A stretch of DNA of 64,000 bases from Thiomargarita sp. (lineage in GTDB: Bacteria > Pseudomonadota > Gammaproteobacteria > Beggiatoales > Beggiatoaceae), in NCBI GenBank assembly GCA_020721005.1, contig DYNP01000012.1, positions 50,318-114,317 on the forward strand, in the 5' to 3' direction. The position numbers were made by a program, and so were the translations under genes. Of the stretch, positions 46,207 through 55,714 are shown one piece after another. The number at the start of each line of letters is the position of its first letter. Within the stretch, counting starts at the first letter, position 1. The notes below the pieces were generated by a model that worked only from the letters and a program-made list of their open reading frames with translations, had not been told where the DNA came from and ran no database searches.

Positions 46207-46518
46207 ATGGTTTCCCACTAATTGGGCCAACAAAAGGTCGATAATGAAACATAATTTGTCACTCAAGACCGACCACCTTTCATTGGACTTTTTGGTTTTG
46301 TTTCGGGTCAAGACGACTTGCAGTCAACCTTTGAAACCTGACTTAAAATTCAAACCGCCCCCTCACTTTTACAAGAGCTATTTTTCAAAAAACCTCATTT
46401 ACAAACTAGACTGGCATTGAACTAACTTTAATGGAGGACAATTACCCCACACCAGACCTAAAACCTATTTACTCTGTCCACCAAAATTCACCAAACATCA
46501 TCAAGGGACTCATTCACC

Positions 46519-47106
46519 ATGACCGTCAAACTGATTTTTTATCTTTTTGCAGCCATTCTCATCTTCGCCGCTGTTCGGGTTATCACTGTGCGTAACCCTG
46601 TCCATGCTGCACTGTACCTAGTGTTAGCCTTCTTCACCACTTCAGGCATTTGGCTGATCTTACAAGCCGAATTCCTTGCCATTGCCCTGGTCCTCGTCTA
46701 TGTTGGAGCAGTCATGGTATTGTTCCTCTTCATTCTCATGATGCTGGACATCAATCTGGCTCCCCTGCGTGAAAATTTCACCCGCTACCTGCCTGTCGGT
46801 CTCACAGTTAGCATTCTCATCTTTGTAGAAATGACGCTGGTGGTCAAAGTCCTCTCCAAACCCGCTCCGGCAGATTTGCCAGCGGCATCCTCCAATATCC
46901 AACTGTTGGGAGAACAACTCTACAGTCTTTACGTCTATCCCTTTGAAATCGCGGCAGTTATTCTGCTGGTGGCTATGATTGCGGCCATTGCTCTCACCCT
47001 GCGCCCCAAACGGTGGAGCAAATATCGCAAACCAGAACAACAAGTCAATGTTCGCCGTCAAGATCGACTTCGTCTCATCAACATGCCTGCTGAACCCAAG
47101 GACTAA
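46519..47106 (+). CDS. nuoJ: NADH-quinone oxidoreductase subunit J
   Basis: Small membrane subunit near the junction of NuoK and NuoA. The 195 residues hold five membrane helices with conserved [31 protein letters not shown] and [20 protein letters not shown], then a basic C-terminal tail. It resumes the nuo operon after the 1.67-kb interruption. Confidence 0.95.
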   Translation: MTVKLIFYLFAAILIFAAVRVITVRNPVHAALYLVLAFFTTSGIWLILQAEFLAIALVLVYVGAVMVLFLFILMMLDINLAPLRENFTRYLPVGLTVSILIFVEMTLVVKVLSKPAPADLPAASSNIQLLGEQLYSLYVYPFEIAAVILLVAMIAAIALTLRPKRWSKYRKPEQQVNVRRQDRLRLINMPAEPKD

Positions 47107-47111
47107 ACCCC

Positions 47112-47420
47112 ATGGAACTGTTACTGTCAGATTTTCTCATACTTGCAGCCTTCCTATTCTGTTTGAGCATCACGGGAATTTTCATCAACCGCAAAAATCT
47201 CATTCTCCTACTCATGTGCATTGAACTCATGCTCTTGGCAGTCAACCTCAACTTTATTGCCTTTTCCTATTTCAATCAGGATATTGCAGGTCAAATCTTT
47301 GTCTTCTTCATCCTCACCGTAGCCGCCGCGGAATCTGCTATTGGGCTAGCCATTCTCATGGTTCTATTCCGCAACCGTGGCACCATCAATGTTGAAGACA
47401 TCAACACCTTAAAGGGATAA
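47112..47420 (+). CDS. nuoK: NADH-quinone oxidoreductase subunit K
   Basis: MrpC-like membrane subunit, 102 residues, three helices. It has the buried acidic residues of the proton path (Glu in [15 protein letters not shown] and in [13 protein letters not shown]). It starts 5 bp after nuoJ. Confidence 0.97.
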   Translation: MELLLSDFLILAAFLFCLSITGIFINRKNLILLLMCIELMLLAVNLNFIAFSYFNQDIAGQIFVFFILTVAAAESAIGLAILMVLFRNRGTINVEDINTLKG

Positions 47421-47441
47421 ACTTAGGGAACTCATCACATC

Positions 47442-49388
47442 ATGCAAACTATCTTTCTCATCATTGTGTTAGCGCCCCTATTGGGCGCCATTATCGCTGG
47501 ACTATTTAATGTCAGCCGTTGCATGGCTCATACCGTGACCATTGCCGGCGTGGGACTCTCCTTTTTCCTCTCCCTCTACACCTTCTATCACATCATAATA
47601 CAAGGACAGGGACCCTATGACATTACCCTCTACACCTGGCTGATCAGCGACGGCATTCGTTTCCAAGTCGGCTTTCTCGTCGACCACCTGACTGCCCTCA
47701 TGATGCTCGTCGTCACCTTTGTCGCCTGGATGGTCCACATCTACACTATTGGCTACATGCACGAAGACCCGGGCTACCAACGCTTTTTCAGCTACATCTC
47801 CCTCTTCACCTTCTCCATGCTCATGCTGGTCATGGCCAACAACTTCATGCAACTGTTTTTCGGTTGGGAAGCTGTGGGACTGGTCTCCTATCTGCTCATC
47901 GGCTTCTGGCACACTCGAGAATCGGCTGTATTTGCCAACCTCAAAGCCTTCCTCGTCAATCGGGTCGGTGACTTTGGATTCCTGCTTGGAATTGCAGCTA
48001 TTCTCATGTATTTCAACACCTTAGACTACCAACCGGTATTTGAACTCGCCGAACAAAAACAAAGCATTCGCCTGGAACTTCTACCTGGTTACTCTGCCTC
48101 AATTATCACTGTCATCTGTTTACTCTTATTCATGGGCGCCATGGGCAAATCCGCACAATTTCCCTTACACGTCTGGCTTCCCGACTCCATGGAAGGTCCC
48201 ACCCCCATTTCTGCCTTGATCCACGCAGCCACCATGGTCACCGCCGGCATCTTCATGGTCGCTCGCATGTCCCCCCTCTACGAACTCAGTCCCACAGCCT
48301 TAGGTGTAGTTCTCATCATCGGTGCTATCACTGCCCTCTTCATGGGCTTCTTGGGACTGGTCCAACATGACATCAAACGCGTGGTTGCCTATTCCACCCT
48401 CTCCCAACTCGGCTACATGACTGTGGCTCTGGGCGCTTCAGCTTACACCGCCGGCATCTTCCACCTCATGACCCACGCCTTCTTCAAAGCCTTGCTCTTC
48501 TTGGCTGCGGGCTCAGTCATCATCGCCATGCACCATGAACAAGACATGCGTAAAATGGGTGGGTTGCGCAAATACATGCCCATCACTTATTGGACCGCCC
48601 TCATCGGCTCACTCGCCCTCATCGGCTTCCCAGGATTCTCAGGCTTCTTCTCCAAAGACGCCATCATTGAAGCTGTCCACCATGCCTACCAAGCCGAACG
48701 TTGGGGCGCCTGTTTTGCCTACTATGCTGTAGTTGGAGGCGTATTCATCACTGCCCTCTACTCATTCCGCATGTTTTTCCTCGTTTTTCACGGTCAAGAA
48801 CGTATGGACAAACACACTCGAGAACACCTGCACGAAACCCCCTGGGTTGTCACCCTACCCCTTATCCTGCTCGCCATTCCCTCTGTAGTCATTGGTGTAA
48901 TTGCTCTTGGTCCCCTACTTTATGGTTCCTTCTTTGCCGAAGCCATCTTTGTCAACCCGGCTCATCAACCCTTCCTGGCAGAAGATTATCACGGTGTTTG
49001 GGGATTTTTAATTCATGGTCTCACTCAACCCCCCCTCTGGCTTGCCCTGGCTGGTGTCGCCACCGCCTACTTGCTCTACATGGTTAAAACAGATTGGCCG
49101 GCACTTATTGCCCAACGATTCCCACTTATCCATCGCATTCTCAGCAACAAATATGGCTTTGACGACTTCTATCAAGCCACATTTGCAGGTGGCAGTCGAG
49201 ACCTCGGTCACCACTTCTGGAAAACTGGAGACGTCAAACTCATCGATGGCATGCTGGTCAATGGCACTGCCTACACCATTGGATTTTTCTCCAGTATTTT
49301 CAGACAATTACAAACTGGATTTCTCTACCATTACGCCTTCACCATGATCATTGGCCTCGTCGTGCTCCTCGGCCTATTCGTGCTCTAA
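47442..49388 (+). CDS. nuoL: NADH-quinone oxidoreductase subunit L
   Basis: Distal antiporter-like proton-pumping subunit with the long lateral helix. The 648 residues give about 16 membrane helices. Conserved are FFGWEAVGLVSYLLIGFW (pump Glu), MGKSAQFPLHVWLPDSMEGP (pump Lys), ALIHAATMVTAGIF, HDIKRVVAYSTLSQLGYM and FHLMTHAFFKALLFLAAGS. The C-terminal extension is typical of NuoL. Confidence 0.97.
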   Translation: MQTIFLIIVLAPLLGAIIAGLFNVSRCMAHTVTIAGVGLSFFLSLYTFYHIIIQGQGPYDITLYTWLISDGIRFQVGFLVDHLTALMMLVVTFVAWMVHIYTIGYMHEDPGYQRFFSYISLFTFSMLMLVMANNFMQLFFGWEAVGLVSYLLIGFWHTRESAVFANLKAFLVNRVGDFGFLLGIAAILMYFNTLDYQPVFELAEQKQSIRLELLPGYSASIITVICLLLFMGAMGKSAQFPLHVWLPDSMEGPTPISALIHAATMVTAGIFMVARMSPLYELSPTALGVVLIIGAITALFMGFLGLVQHDIKRVVAYSTLSQLGYMTVALGASAYTAGIFHLMTHAFFKALLFLAAGSVIIAMHHEQDMRKMGGLRKYMPITYWTALIGSLALIGFPGFSGFFSKDAIIEAVHHAYQAERWGACFAYYAVVGGVFITALYSFRMFFLVFHGQERMDKHTREHLHETPWVVTLPLILLAIPSVVIGVIALGPLLYGSFFAEAIFVNPAHQPFLAEDYHGVWGFLIHGLTQPPLWLALAGVATAYLLYMVKTDWPALIAQRFPLIHRILSNKYGFDDFYQATFAGGSRDLGHHFWKTGDVKLIDGMLVNGTAYTIGFFSSIFRQLQTGFLYHYAFTMIIGLVVLLGLFVL

Positions 49389-49406
49389 CTTACAAGGAAC
49401 AACAGG

Positions 49407-50915
49407 ATGTTAGCAGACTTACCCCTACTCAGTTTGATCACTTGGTTACCCATTTTTGGGGGACTTTGGGTCCTCTTTGTCAACAATGACGCCCATGCTC
49501 GCCCCATTGCTCTACTGGTCTCCTTAGCCACCTTTCTCCTTTCGCTGCCGCTGTATTTCCTATTTGATCCCAGCACGGCTAACATGCAATTTGCAGAAAG
49601 ATTGCTGTGGATTCCCACCTTTCAAATCCACTACCATCTGGGCATTGATGGCTTCTCTATGCCCTTGATTCTCCTCACCACTTTCACCACCATTCTTGTC
49701 ATTCTTGCCGGTTGGGAAGTTATTCAATACAAGGCAGCTCAGTACTTTGCTGCCTTCCTGATCATGGAAGGACTCATGGTCGGTGTATTCTCTGCCCTGG
49801 ACGCCATGCTATTCTATGTATTTTGGGAAGCCATGCTTGTGCCCATGTTCATCATCATCGGTGTTTGGGGCGGTCCCAATCGAGTTTATGCCTCCATAAA
49901 ATTCTTCCTCTACACCTTTCTGGGCTCAGTATTCATGCTGATCTCCCTGCTCTACCTCTACTTTAAATCTGGCAGCTTTGCCATCCTGGATTTCCACGCC
50001 ATGCCCATTCCGATGACCGCCCAAATCCTCATCTTCCTAGCCTTCCTGCTCGCATTTGCCGTCAAAGTTCCCATGTGGCCAGTCCACACCTGGTTACCTG
50101 ACGCCCATGTCGAGGCACCCACTGGAGGCTCTGTGATCCTGGCGGCCATCATGCTCAAAATGGGCGGCTATGGCTTTCTACGATTCAGCCTCCCCATCAC
50201 CCCAGATGCCAGCAGAGAATTGGACTGGTTGATCATCACCCTCTCCCTCATCGCCATCATCTACATCTCCTTTGTCGCCATTGTCCAACGCGACATGAAA
50301 AAACTCATTGCCTACTCCTCCATTTCTCACATGGGATTTGCCACCCTGGGTTTCTTCATCACCTTCATGATCCTCGAAAACACCGGCAGCCTTCACGGCA
50401 GCGCCAGTGCCATGGAAGGCGGCATGGTCCAAATGATCTCCCATGGCTTCATCTCTGGCGCCCTCTTCCTCTGTGTGGGAGTACTTTATGACCGACTTCA
50501 CAGCCGTCAAATCTCCGACTATGGTGGAGTTGCCACCCCTATGCCTCGTTTTGCCCTATTCGCCGTTCTCTTTGCCATGGCCAACTCTGGACTCCCTGGC
50601 ACCTCTGGCTTTGTCGGCGAATTCCTCGTCATTCTCAGCAGTTTCAAAGCCAATTTCTGGATTGCCTTCCTGGCCGCCACCATTCTCATTCTCGGTGCAG
50701 CTTACACCCTTTGGATGGTAAAACGCGTCATCTTTGGCAAAATTGGAAACGAAAAAGTCGCTGCTTTACAAGACCTTAATGCACGAGAAACCCTCATTCT
50801 CACCGTATTAGCGATTGCAGTACTATTTTTTGGACTCTATCCAGCCCCCATGCTGGAAATCATGCACGCTTCAGTTGAGAATTTACTCACTCACATTGTC
50901 CACTCCAAACTATAA
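49407..50915 (+). CDS. nuoM: NADH-quinone oxidoreductase subunit M
   Basis: Antiporter-like proton-pumping subunit, 502 residues, about 14 helices. Signatures are LGIDGFSMPLILLTT, YVFWEAMLVPMFIIIGVWGG (pump Glu), AFAVKVPMWPVHTWLPDAHV (pump Lys), RDMKKLIAYSSISHMGF and MVQMISHGFISGALFLCVG. Confidence 0.97.
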   Translation: MLADLPLLSLITWLPIFGGLWVLFVNNDAHARPIALLVSLATFLLSLPLYFLFDPSTANMQFAERLLWIPTFQIHYHLGIDGFSMPLILLTTFTTILVILAGWEVIQYKAAQYFAAFLIMEGLMVGVFSALDAMLFYVFWEAMLVPMFIIIGVWGGPNRVYASIKFFLYTFLGSVFMLISLLYLYFKSGSFAILDFHAMPIPMTAQILIFLAFLLAFAVKVPMWPVHTWLPDAHVEAPTGGSVILAAIMLKMGGYGFLRFSLPITPDASRELDWLIITLSLIAIIYISFVAIVQRDMKKLIAYSSISHMGFATLGFFITFMILENTGSLHGSASAMEGGMVQMISHGFISGALFLCVGVLYDRLHSRQISDYGGVATPMPRFALFAVLFAMANSGLPGTSGFVGEFLVILSSFKANFWIAFLAATILILGAAYTLWMVKRVIFGKIGNEKVAALQDLNARETLILTVLAIAVLFFGLYPAPMLEIMHASVENLLTHIVHSKL

Positions 50916-51079
50916 CTCTCTTTGCCTCTGCCCCCTTGGAAATGAATCTGAGACCTCCTCCATTCTCTCTATTCACCCAGCAAGGACCAGAGGCAACCCA
51001 TTCCTCTCCTTAACCAGGAAAAAAGGATGGATTTCCCCTTAAAAAATTACTCAGGTTAAAAATCACTCAGGAAACCAGC

Positions 51080-52537
51080 ATGACTTTCACTTTCACCCAC
51101 TCAGAATTGACTCTGCTCTTACCGGAAATCACCCTGCTCACCATGGCCTGTCTGATCTTGGTCATTGACGCCTTCCTTTCCGATGAACAACGCGACCTCA
51201 CCTTCCAACTCACTCAAGGCACCCTGATTGGCACCGCTCTACTGGTCTGGTTCAACGTTCCCTCCGAACCCATCTTTGCCATGAGTGGCTTCTTCATCCA
51301 CGATGCCATGGCCGCCATGCTCAAATTCTTCACCCTATTGGTAGTCTTCTGGGCCTTTCTCTATTCCCGTCAATACCTAAAGGACCGCCAATTTTTCAAA
51401 GGCGAATATTTCGTATTGGGACTGTTTGCCACCTTGGGCATGATGATCATGATCTCCGCTCACAACCTGCTCACCATCTACCTGGGACTTGAACTACTCT
51501 CTCTTTCCCTCTACACCATGGTCGCCATGCACCGCAGCTCTCAAACCGCCTCCGAAGCCGCCATGAAATACTTTGTGCTCGGCGCTCTAGCCTCCGGTCT
51601 CTTACTCTATGGCATCTCCATCATCTATGGTGTAACCGGCAGCCTAGACCTAAGCCAACTGGCTGTTGCAATTAAAAATTCCCCCGTAGAACACCACACC
51701 TTACTCACCTTTGGACTGGTCTTTCTCGTCATCGGTTTAGCCTTCAAACTCGGGGCAGTTCCCTTTCACGTTTGGGTACCTGACGTTTACCAAGGCGCTC
51801 CCACCACCGTTACCCTCTTCATCAGCAGCGCCCCCAAACTCGCCGCTTTTGCCATTCTCATGCGCATTTTAGTTGAAGGCATGTCCAGTCTACAAACCGA
51901 CTGGCAAAACATGCTCATCCTGCTCTCCATTCTCTCCATGGGCACAGGCAATCTCCTGGCCATTGCCCAAACCAACCTCAAACGCATGCTCGCCTATTCC
52001 ACCATAGCCCACGTGGGCTACCTACTGTTGGGAGTATTGACAGTCACCGAAACTGGTTACGCTGCCTCCATGTTCTACGTAGTAGTCTATGCCCTGATGA
52101 GCCTGGGCGGCTTTGGCATGATCATCTTACTCAGTCGAGCCGGATTTGAAGCCGAAAACATCACTGATTTCAAAGGCTTAAATCAACGCAACAGCTGGTA
52201 TGCTTTCATCATGATGATCCTCATGCTCTCCATGGCAGGCGTGCCCCCCATGCTTGGCTTCTGGGCCAAACTCTCTGTGCTCAGCCAAGTCATCCAAACA
52301 GGCCACGTCTGGTTAGCTGTAATTGCCGTCATTTTTGCCATCATCGGTGCCTTCTATTACCTGCGCATCATCTGGATGATGTACTTTGAAAAAGCCGAAG
52401 AAACTCAACCCATTCAAGCTGAACCCTTGATGCAAATCGCCATCAGTGCCAACGGCCTTGTAATTCTAGGATTGGGAATTGCCCCCCACATTCTGATGAG
52501 TCTCTGCCTGACCACCTTTGGACTCTCCAGTTACTAA
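51080..52537 (+). CDS. nuoN: NADH-quinone oxidoreductase subunit N
   Basis: Third antiporter-like pump subunit, 485 residues, about 14 helices. Signatures are YLGLELLSLSLYTMVAMHR (pump Glu), FKLGAVPFHVWVPDVYQGAP (pump Lys), TNLKRMLAYSTIAHVGYLL and SMAGVPPMLGFWAKL. A 164-bp gap precedes it, larger than the other late nuo gaps and without another gene. It is the last gene of the operon. Confidence 0.96.
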   Translation: MTFTFTHSELTLLLPEITLLTMACLILVIDAFLSDEQRDLTFQLTQGTLIGTALLVWFNVPSEPIFAMSGFFIHDAMAAMLKFFTLLVVFWAFLYSRQYLKDRQFFKGEYFVLGLFATLGMMIMISAHNLLTIYLGLELLSLSLYTMVAMHRSSQTASEAAMKYFVLGALASGLLLYGISIIYGVTGSLDLSQLAVAIKNSPVEHHTLLTFGLVFLVIGLAFKLGAVPFHVWVPDVYQGAPTTVTLFISSAPKLAAFAILMRILVEGMSSLQTDWQNMLILLSILSMGTGNLLAIAQTNLKRMLAYSTIAHVGYLLLGVLTVTETGYAASMFYVVVYALMSLGGFGMIILLSRAGFEAENITDFKGLNQRNSWYAFIMMILMLSMAGVPPMLGFWAKLSVLSQVIQTGHVWLAVIAVIFAIIGAFYYLRIIWMMYFEKAEETQPIQAEPLMQIAISANGLVILGLGIAPHILMSLCLTTFGLSSY

Positions 52538-52548
52538 CTTCTTCTACC

Positions 52549-52576
52549 GGGTGGACTTTCGTTCACCCCCGTTTTG
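52549..52576 (+). terminator. Probable terminator of the nuo operon
   Basis: GGGTGGA and TTCACCC pair (one G-T) around a 6-base loop, followed by CCGTTTT, 12 bp after the nuoN stop. It is a short stem with a weak T-tract, but in the right place for a factor-independent terminator. Confidence 0.5.
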
Positions 52577-52613
52577 GACTTAACTCCTGACAAATCCAAA
52601 CATGAACTTTATT

Positions 52614-52925
52614 CCTTAGCCGGAGTCGAGGCTTTAGCCGGTCAGCGGTCGGTCCTTGCCATAGTCGGAGTGGAGGCTTTAGCCGGTTCAGTGGTCGGGC
52701 CTTGCCATAGCCGGAGTGGAGGCTTTAGCCGGTCAGTGGTCGGGCCTTGCCATAGCCGGAGTGGAGGCTTTAGCCGGTCAGTGGTCGGGCCTTGCCATAA
52801 CCGGAGTGGAGGCTTTAGCCGGTCAGTGGTCGGGCCTTGCCATTTGTGTATGTGTGGTGATGCCTACGGCTGACCGGCTAAAGCCTCGACTCCAACCTAC
52901 CGGCTAAAGCCTCCACTCCAATCTA
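52614..52925. repeat. MITE core with 45-bp tandem array
   Basis: Five tandem units of 45 bp (one is 46) start at 52621, 52666, 52712, 52757 and 52802; each reads GGAGTGGAGGCTTTAGCCGG then TCAGTGGTCGGGCCTTGCCA and TAGCC. They lead into the TTGTGTATGTG loop, ATGCCTACGGCTGACCGGC, and inverted AAAGCCTCCACTCCAA units. This is the inner part of the MITE family without the outer terminal repeats. The 45-bp unit keeps two frames open, but these are not genes. Confidence 0.85.
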
Positions 52926-52927
52926 CC

Positions 52928-53012
52928 TTTTTCTCGTTTCTCGTTTTCTCGTTCCCAAGTGACACTTGGGAATGCAGTCTTGACCGCGCCGCGGTCACTT
53001 ATTCATCAGTTT
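52928..53012 (+). repeat. Two-hairpin REP element
   Basis: TTTCTCG repeats, then CCCAAGTGACACTTGGG and GACCGCGCCGCGGTC, then ACTTATTCATCAGTTTA. Same family as at 45920 and 46143. From 52944 on it is included in the 420-bp tandem duplication and recurs at 53364-53432. Confidence 0.85.
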
Positions 53013-53785
53013 ACCTTTTTGTCAACGACAACATTTCCACCAAACTTGTCGATAAAGAGTCTCCAATTAGCGAGTAAATTCCACCCCATTCCCTAATATA
53101 TCCATACGAGACCGTAATCCAGCTCGCAACGCCTGCAAACCCTGCCCATCTTGGGCCAAATTCACCACAATTTCCACATAATCCTCCGCACAATAGGCAA
53201 TCAATTCTGGCAGTCCCAAAGTTGCCAAAATACTCAATCCCATTCTTGATGCCGACGTTTTTCCCACCAAAGTGACCACCGGCACTCCCATCCACAAGGC
53301 TTCACAAGTGGTAGTTGCTCCATTGTAAGGATAAGTGTCTAAGGCAATATCAATGGTTTGATATTTTCTCGTTCCCAAGTGACACTTGGGAATGCAGTCT
53401 TGACCGCGCCGCGGTCACTTATTCATCAGTTTACCTTTTTGTCAACGACAACATTTCCACCAAACTTGTCGATAAAGAGTCTCCAATTAGCGAGTAAATT
53501 CCACCCCATTCCCTAATATATCCATACGAGACCGTAATCCAGCTCGCAACGCCTGCAAACCCTGCCCATCTTGGGCCAAATTCACCACAATTTCCACATA
53601 ATCCTCCGCACAATAGGCAATCAATTCTGGCAGTCCCAAAGTTGCCAAAATACTCAATCCCATTCTTGATGCCGACGTTTTTCCCACCAAAGTGACCACC
53701 GGCACTCCCATCCACAAGGCTTCACAAGTGGTAGTTGCTCCATTGTAAGGATAAGTGTCTAAGGCAATATCAATGGTTTGATATT
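52944..53785. repeat. 420-bp direct tandem duplication
   Basis: Bases 52944-53363 and 53364-53783 are identical as far as could be compared by eye (each contains the REP, the GT41 3' end and the downstream bases). The junction joins GATATT in the GT41 gene to TTTTCTCG at the REP start, sharing a short T run. Identity ends two bases after the second unit (53785). The lack of differences implies a recent event. Confidence 0.93.
53067..53365 (-). pseudogene. Duplicated 3' fragment of the TPR-GT41 gene
   Basis: Encodes the last 99 or so residues of the GT41 protein (from YQTIDIALDTYPYNG to GNGVEFTR) as the second product of the tandem duplication. It has no promoter, ribosome site or start of its own: the upstream end runs into the REP element. 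It ends at the same in-frame TAA as the full gene. Confidence 0.9.
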
Positions 53786-55487
53786 CTGCCAGATGTTCCT
53801 CAATTGAAGATGAAAAGTCCTTTAAAATCAATCTATTCCTGTCTAACCCCAATCGTTCAAAATAATTCTCAAAATGTTGTTTAATGGCTGGATCATGCAA
53901 CAATTGGCGAGTGTTGGATTTGATAACCAACTGTGCTTGTGGCAATTTCAATAGGATCTGTGCCCAAATGTTCAATATTGTGGGACTCAACTTGGTGTAA
54001 TAATTAAATGATCCCAAGGTGACTATGCCCTTTTGCAAAATTGGAGCATCCACTGGATCAGGACTGTGCTCATAGGGCTCATAACAAAAATAGCTGCGAG
54101 GCATTCTCAATAATTGTTCAGTATTCAATTCATCCGCTTGACCCATGGGATCGGCATAATGATCAGTTAAACGGTAATCCATAGTCGATAAGCCAGTGGT
54201 ATTGGGATAACCCAGATAGGTAATTTGCACTGGAGCCGGTTTTTGAGCAAAAACCAATAATCGATTGTGACCCGTATGTCCCATCAAATCGATGAGAATG
54301 TCCACCTGAAAATTTCTAATATGTTCAAGCAGTTGAGTATCAGTCCAGTCTCTACAGCGTATCCAATGATCAGCATATTGGCTGAAACGCTGCGTCACTT
54401 CATCCGGCTGGGAACAGTCATCATAACATATCACTTCAAAGTCGTCGTGATTGTGATGTGCCAAAATGGGAGCTATAAAATAACCCACAGAATGACGCCG
54501 CAGATCGCTGGAAATATAAGCGATTCTCAAACGTCGCCGAGGCCGTTTGTCTGCAATCAAAATCATTTGGGAACTAGCATACTGCCGATCAAATTCTTGA
54601 TACAAATCTTTGGGAAATGGTTCATCCAAATAATTAAGTAAAAACAATAGATTGCTGTAGATTTGTGCCAAAGGTTGCAACTTTAAAGCCTGCTGATGAC
54701 AAGCCACAGCTTCATTTAACATGCCTTTGTCCCGATAAACATTTCCCAAATTACTGTAAGCAATGGCCAAATTGGGATCTAAACGCACAGCTTGTTCATA
54801 ATTGGCAATTGCTTCGCTGAATCGATATTGTTTGCGCAATACATTGCCTAAGTTATTGTAAGCCTTAGCATAATTTGGTTTTAAAGCCAAAGCTCGTTGA
54901 CAAGCATCCAGAGCCACCGTTAAATTTCCTTGCTCACACCAAATTCCTCCCAAATTGTTATGTGCCTCAGCATAATTGGGACTCAGTTGCACAGCCCGCT
55001 GATAACAATCGATGGCCATTGCCCAATGTCGTTGTTCCTTCAACACATTCCCCAATCCATTATGAGCCTGAGCATAACCAGGATTGAGTTGTATTGCCCG
55101 TTCATAACAAGATTGAGCTAACTGCCAATTCTCTTGTTCACTGTACACATTGCCCAAACCATTGAGAGCATCCACATAATTGGATTGTCGTTGCAAAGCC
55201 TGCTGATAAGCAGCGATTGCCTGCTCAAACTGCCTCTGATACCAGTAAATATTGCCCAGACTATTGTAGAAAATAGGAAATTCAGGATGACAGATCAAGG
55301 CTCGTTGCATACAATCCAGAGCTTGCTCATAGTCTCCCTTGTCAGTGGCTAAGATAGCCAACCCATGCCAGGCATCGGCATGTTGAGGCTCTGTTTCAAG
55401 TATCTGATAACACAAGGTTTCTGCCTGGGACTTTTGTCCAGTCTGATAAGCTTGAATCGCCAATGTCAACATTTCTTGTGAAGTCAT
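53487..55487 (-). CDS. TPR-repeat O-GlcNAc transferase-like glycosyltransferase (GT41), probably shortened by a nonsense codon
   Basis: Resembles SPINDLY/OGT-type GT41 enzymes, which transfer a sugar from a nucleotide donor to protein Ser/Thr (or, in bacteria, other acceptors). The 666 residues begin with about eight TPR repeats (1-300; units such as AQAHNGLGNVLKEQRHWAMA) that bind the target. The catalytic region follows (about 315-666), with RIAYISSDLRRHSVGYF, DLMGHTGHNRLLVFA, ITYLGYPNTTGL, DYRLTDHYADP, FGSFNYYTKLSP-like LGSFNYYTKLSP and YPYNGATTTCEALWMGVPVV. It stops at TAA (53487-53489) just after VEFTR. The next 14 codons, LETLYRQVWWKCCR then TGA (53442-53444), match the usual GT41 ending, so the TAA looks like a mutation. 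A site AAGGTG precedes the ATG. Confidence 0.9.
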   Translation of the reverse strand: MTSQEMLTLAIQAYQTGQKSQAETLCYQILETEPQHADAWHGLAILATDKGDYEQALDCMQRALICHPEFPIFYNSLGNIYWYQRQFEQAIAAYQQALQRQSNYVDALNGLGNVYSEQENWQLAQSCYERAIQLNPGYAQAHNGLGNVLKEQRHWAMAIDCYQRAVQLSPNYAEAHNNLGGIWCEQGNLTVALDACQRALALKPNYAKAYNNLGNVLRKQYRFSEAIANYEQAVRLDPNLAIAYSNLGNVYRDKGMLNEAVACHQQALKLQPLAQIYSNLLFLLNYLDEPFPKDLYQEFDRQYASSQMILIADKRPRRRLRIAYISSDLRRHSVGYFIAPILAHHNHDDFEVICYDDCSQPDEVTQRFSQYADHWIRCRDWTDTQLLEHIRNFQVDILIDLMGHTGHNRLLVFAQKPAPVQITYLGYPNTTGLSTMDYRLTDHYADPMGQADELNTEQLLRMPRSYFCYEPYEHSPDPVDAPILQKGIVTLGSFNYYTKLSPTILNIWAQILLKLPQAQLVIKSNTRQLLHDPAIKQHFENYFERLGLDRNRLILKDFSSSIEEHLAEYQTIDIALDTYPYNGATTTCEALWMGVPVVTLVGKTSASRMGLSILATLGLPELIAYCAEDYVEIVVNLAQDGQGLQALRAGLRSRMDILGNGVEFTR

Positions 55488-55714
55488 ATTTCAACACCTT
55501 TTCAATAGGAATGGGAAGCATTTATTTTACTCCAATCTTTCCATTCCTCCAAATTTAAACTCCACCAAAAATAATTATTTGTTATACGCCTAATTTCTAT
55601 TGCATTTTCTCAGGGGTGTATTAAACTAGGCACAGAGGAGTGGACGTCCGGTCGTTAAATCTCCCCTTTCAAGTATGTTCTTTGACCATTTGAATTTAAA
55701 AAGAAGGAATTTTT

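Noticed and set aside
52574..52907. Two overlapping plus-strand frames with a repeated ALAGQWSGLA-type motif
   Set aside because: They arise because the 45-bp MITE core unit is a multiple of three; there is no ribosome site and no non-repeat content.
53011..53295. Two identical 94-codon minus-strand frames (also 53431-53715)
   Set aside because: They are out-of-frame readings of the duplicated GT41 3' end; their Gly/Cys-rich composition and identity come from the duplication.
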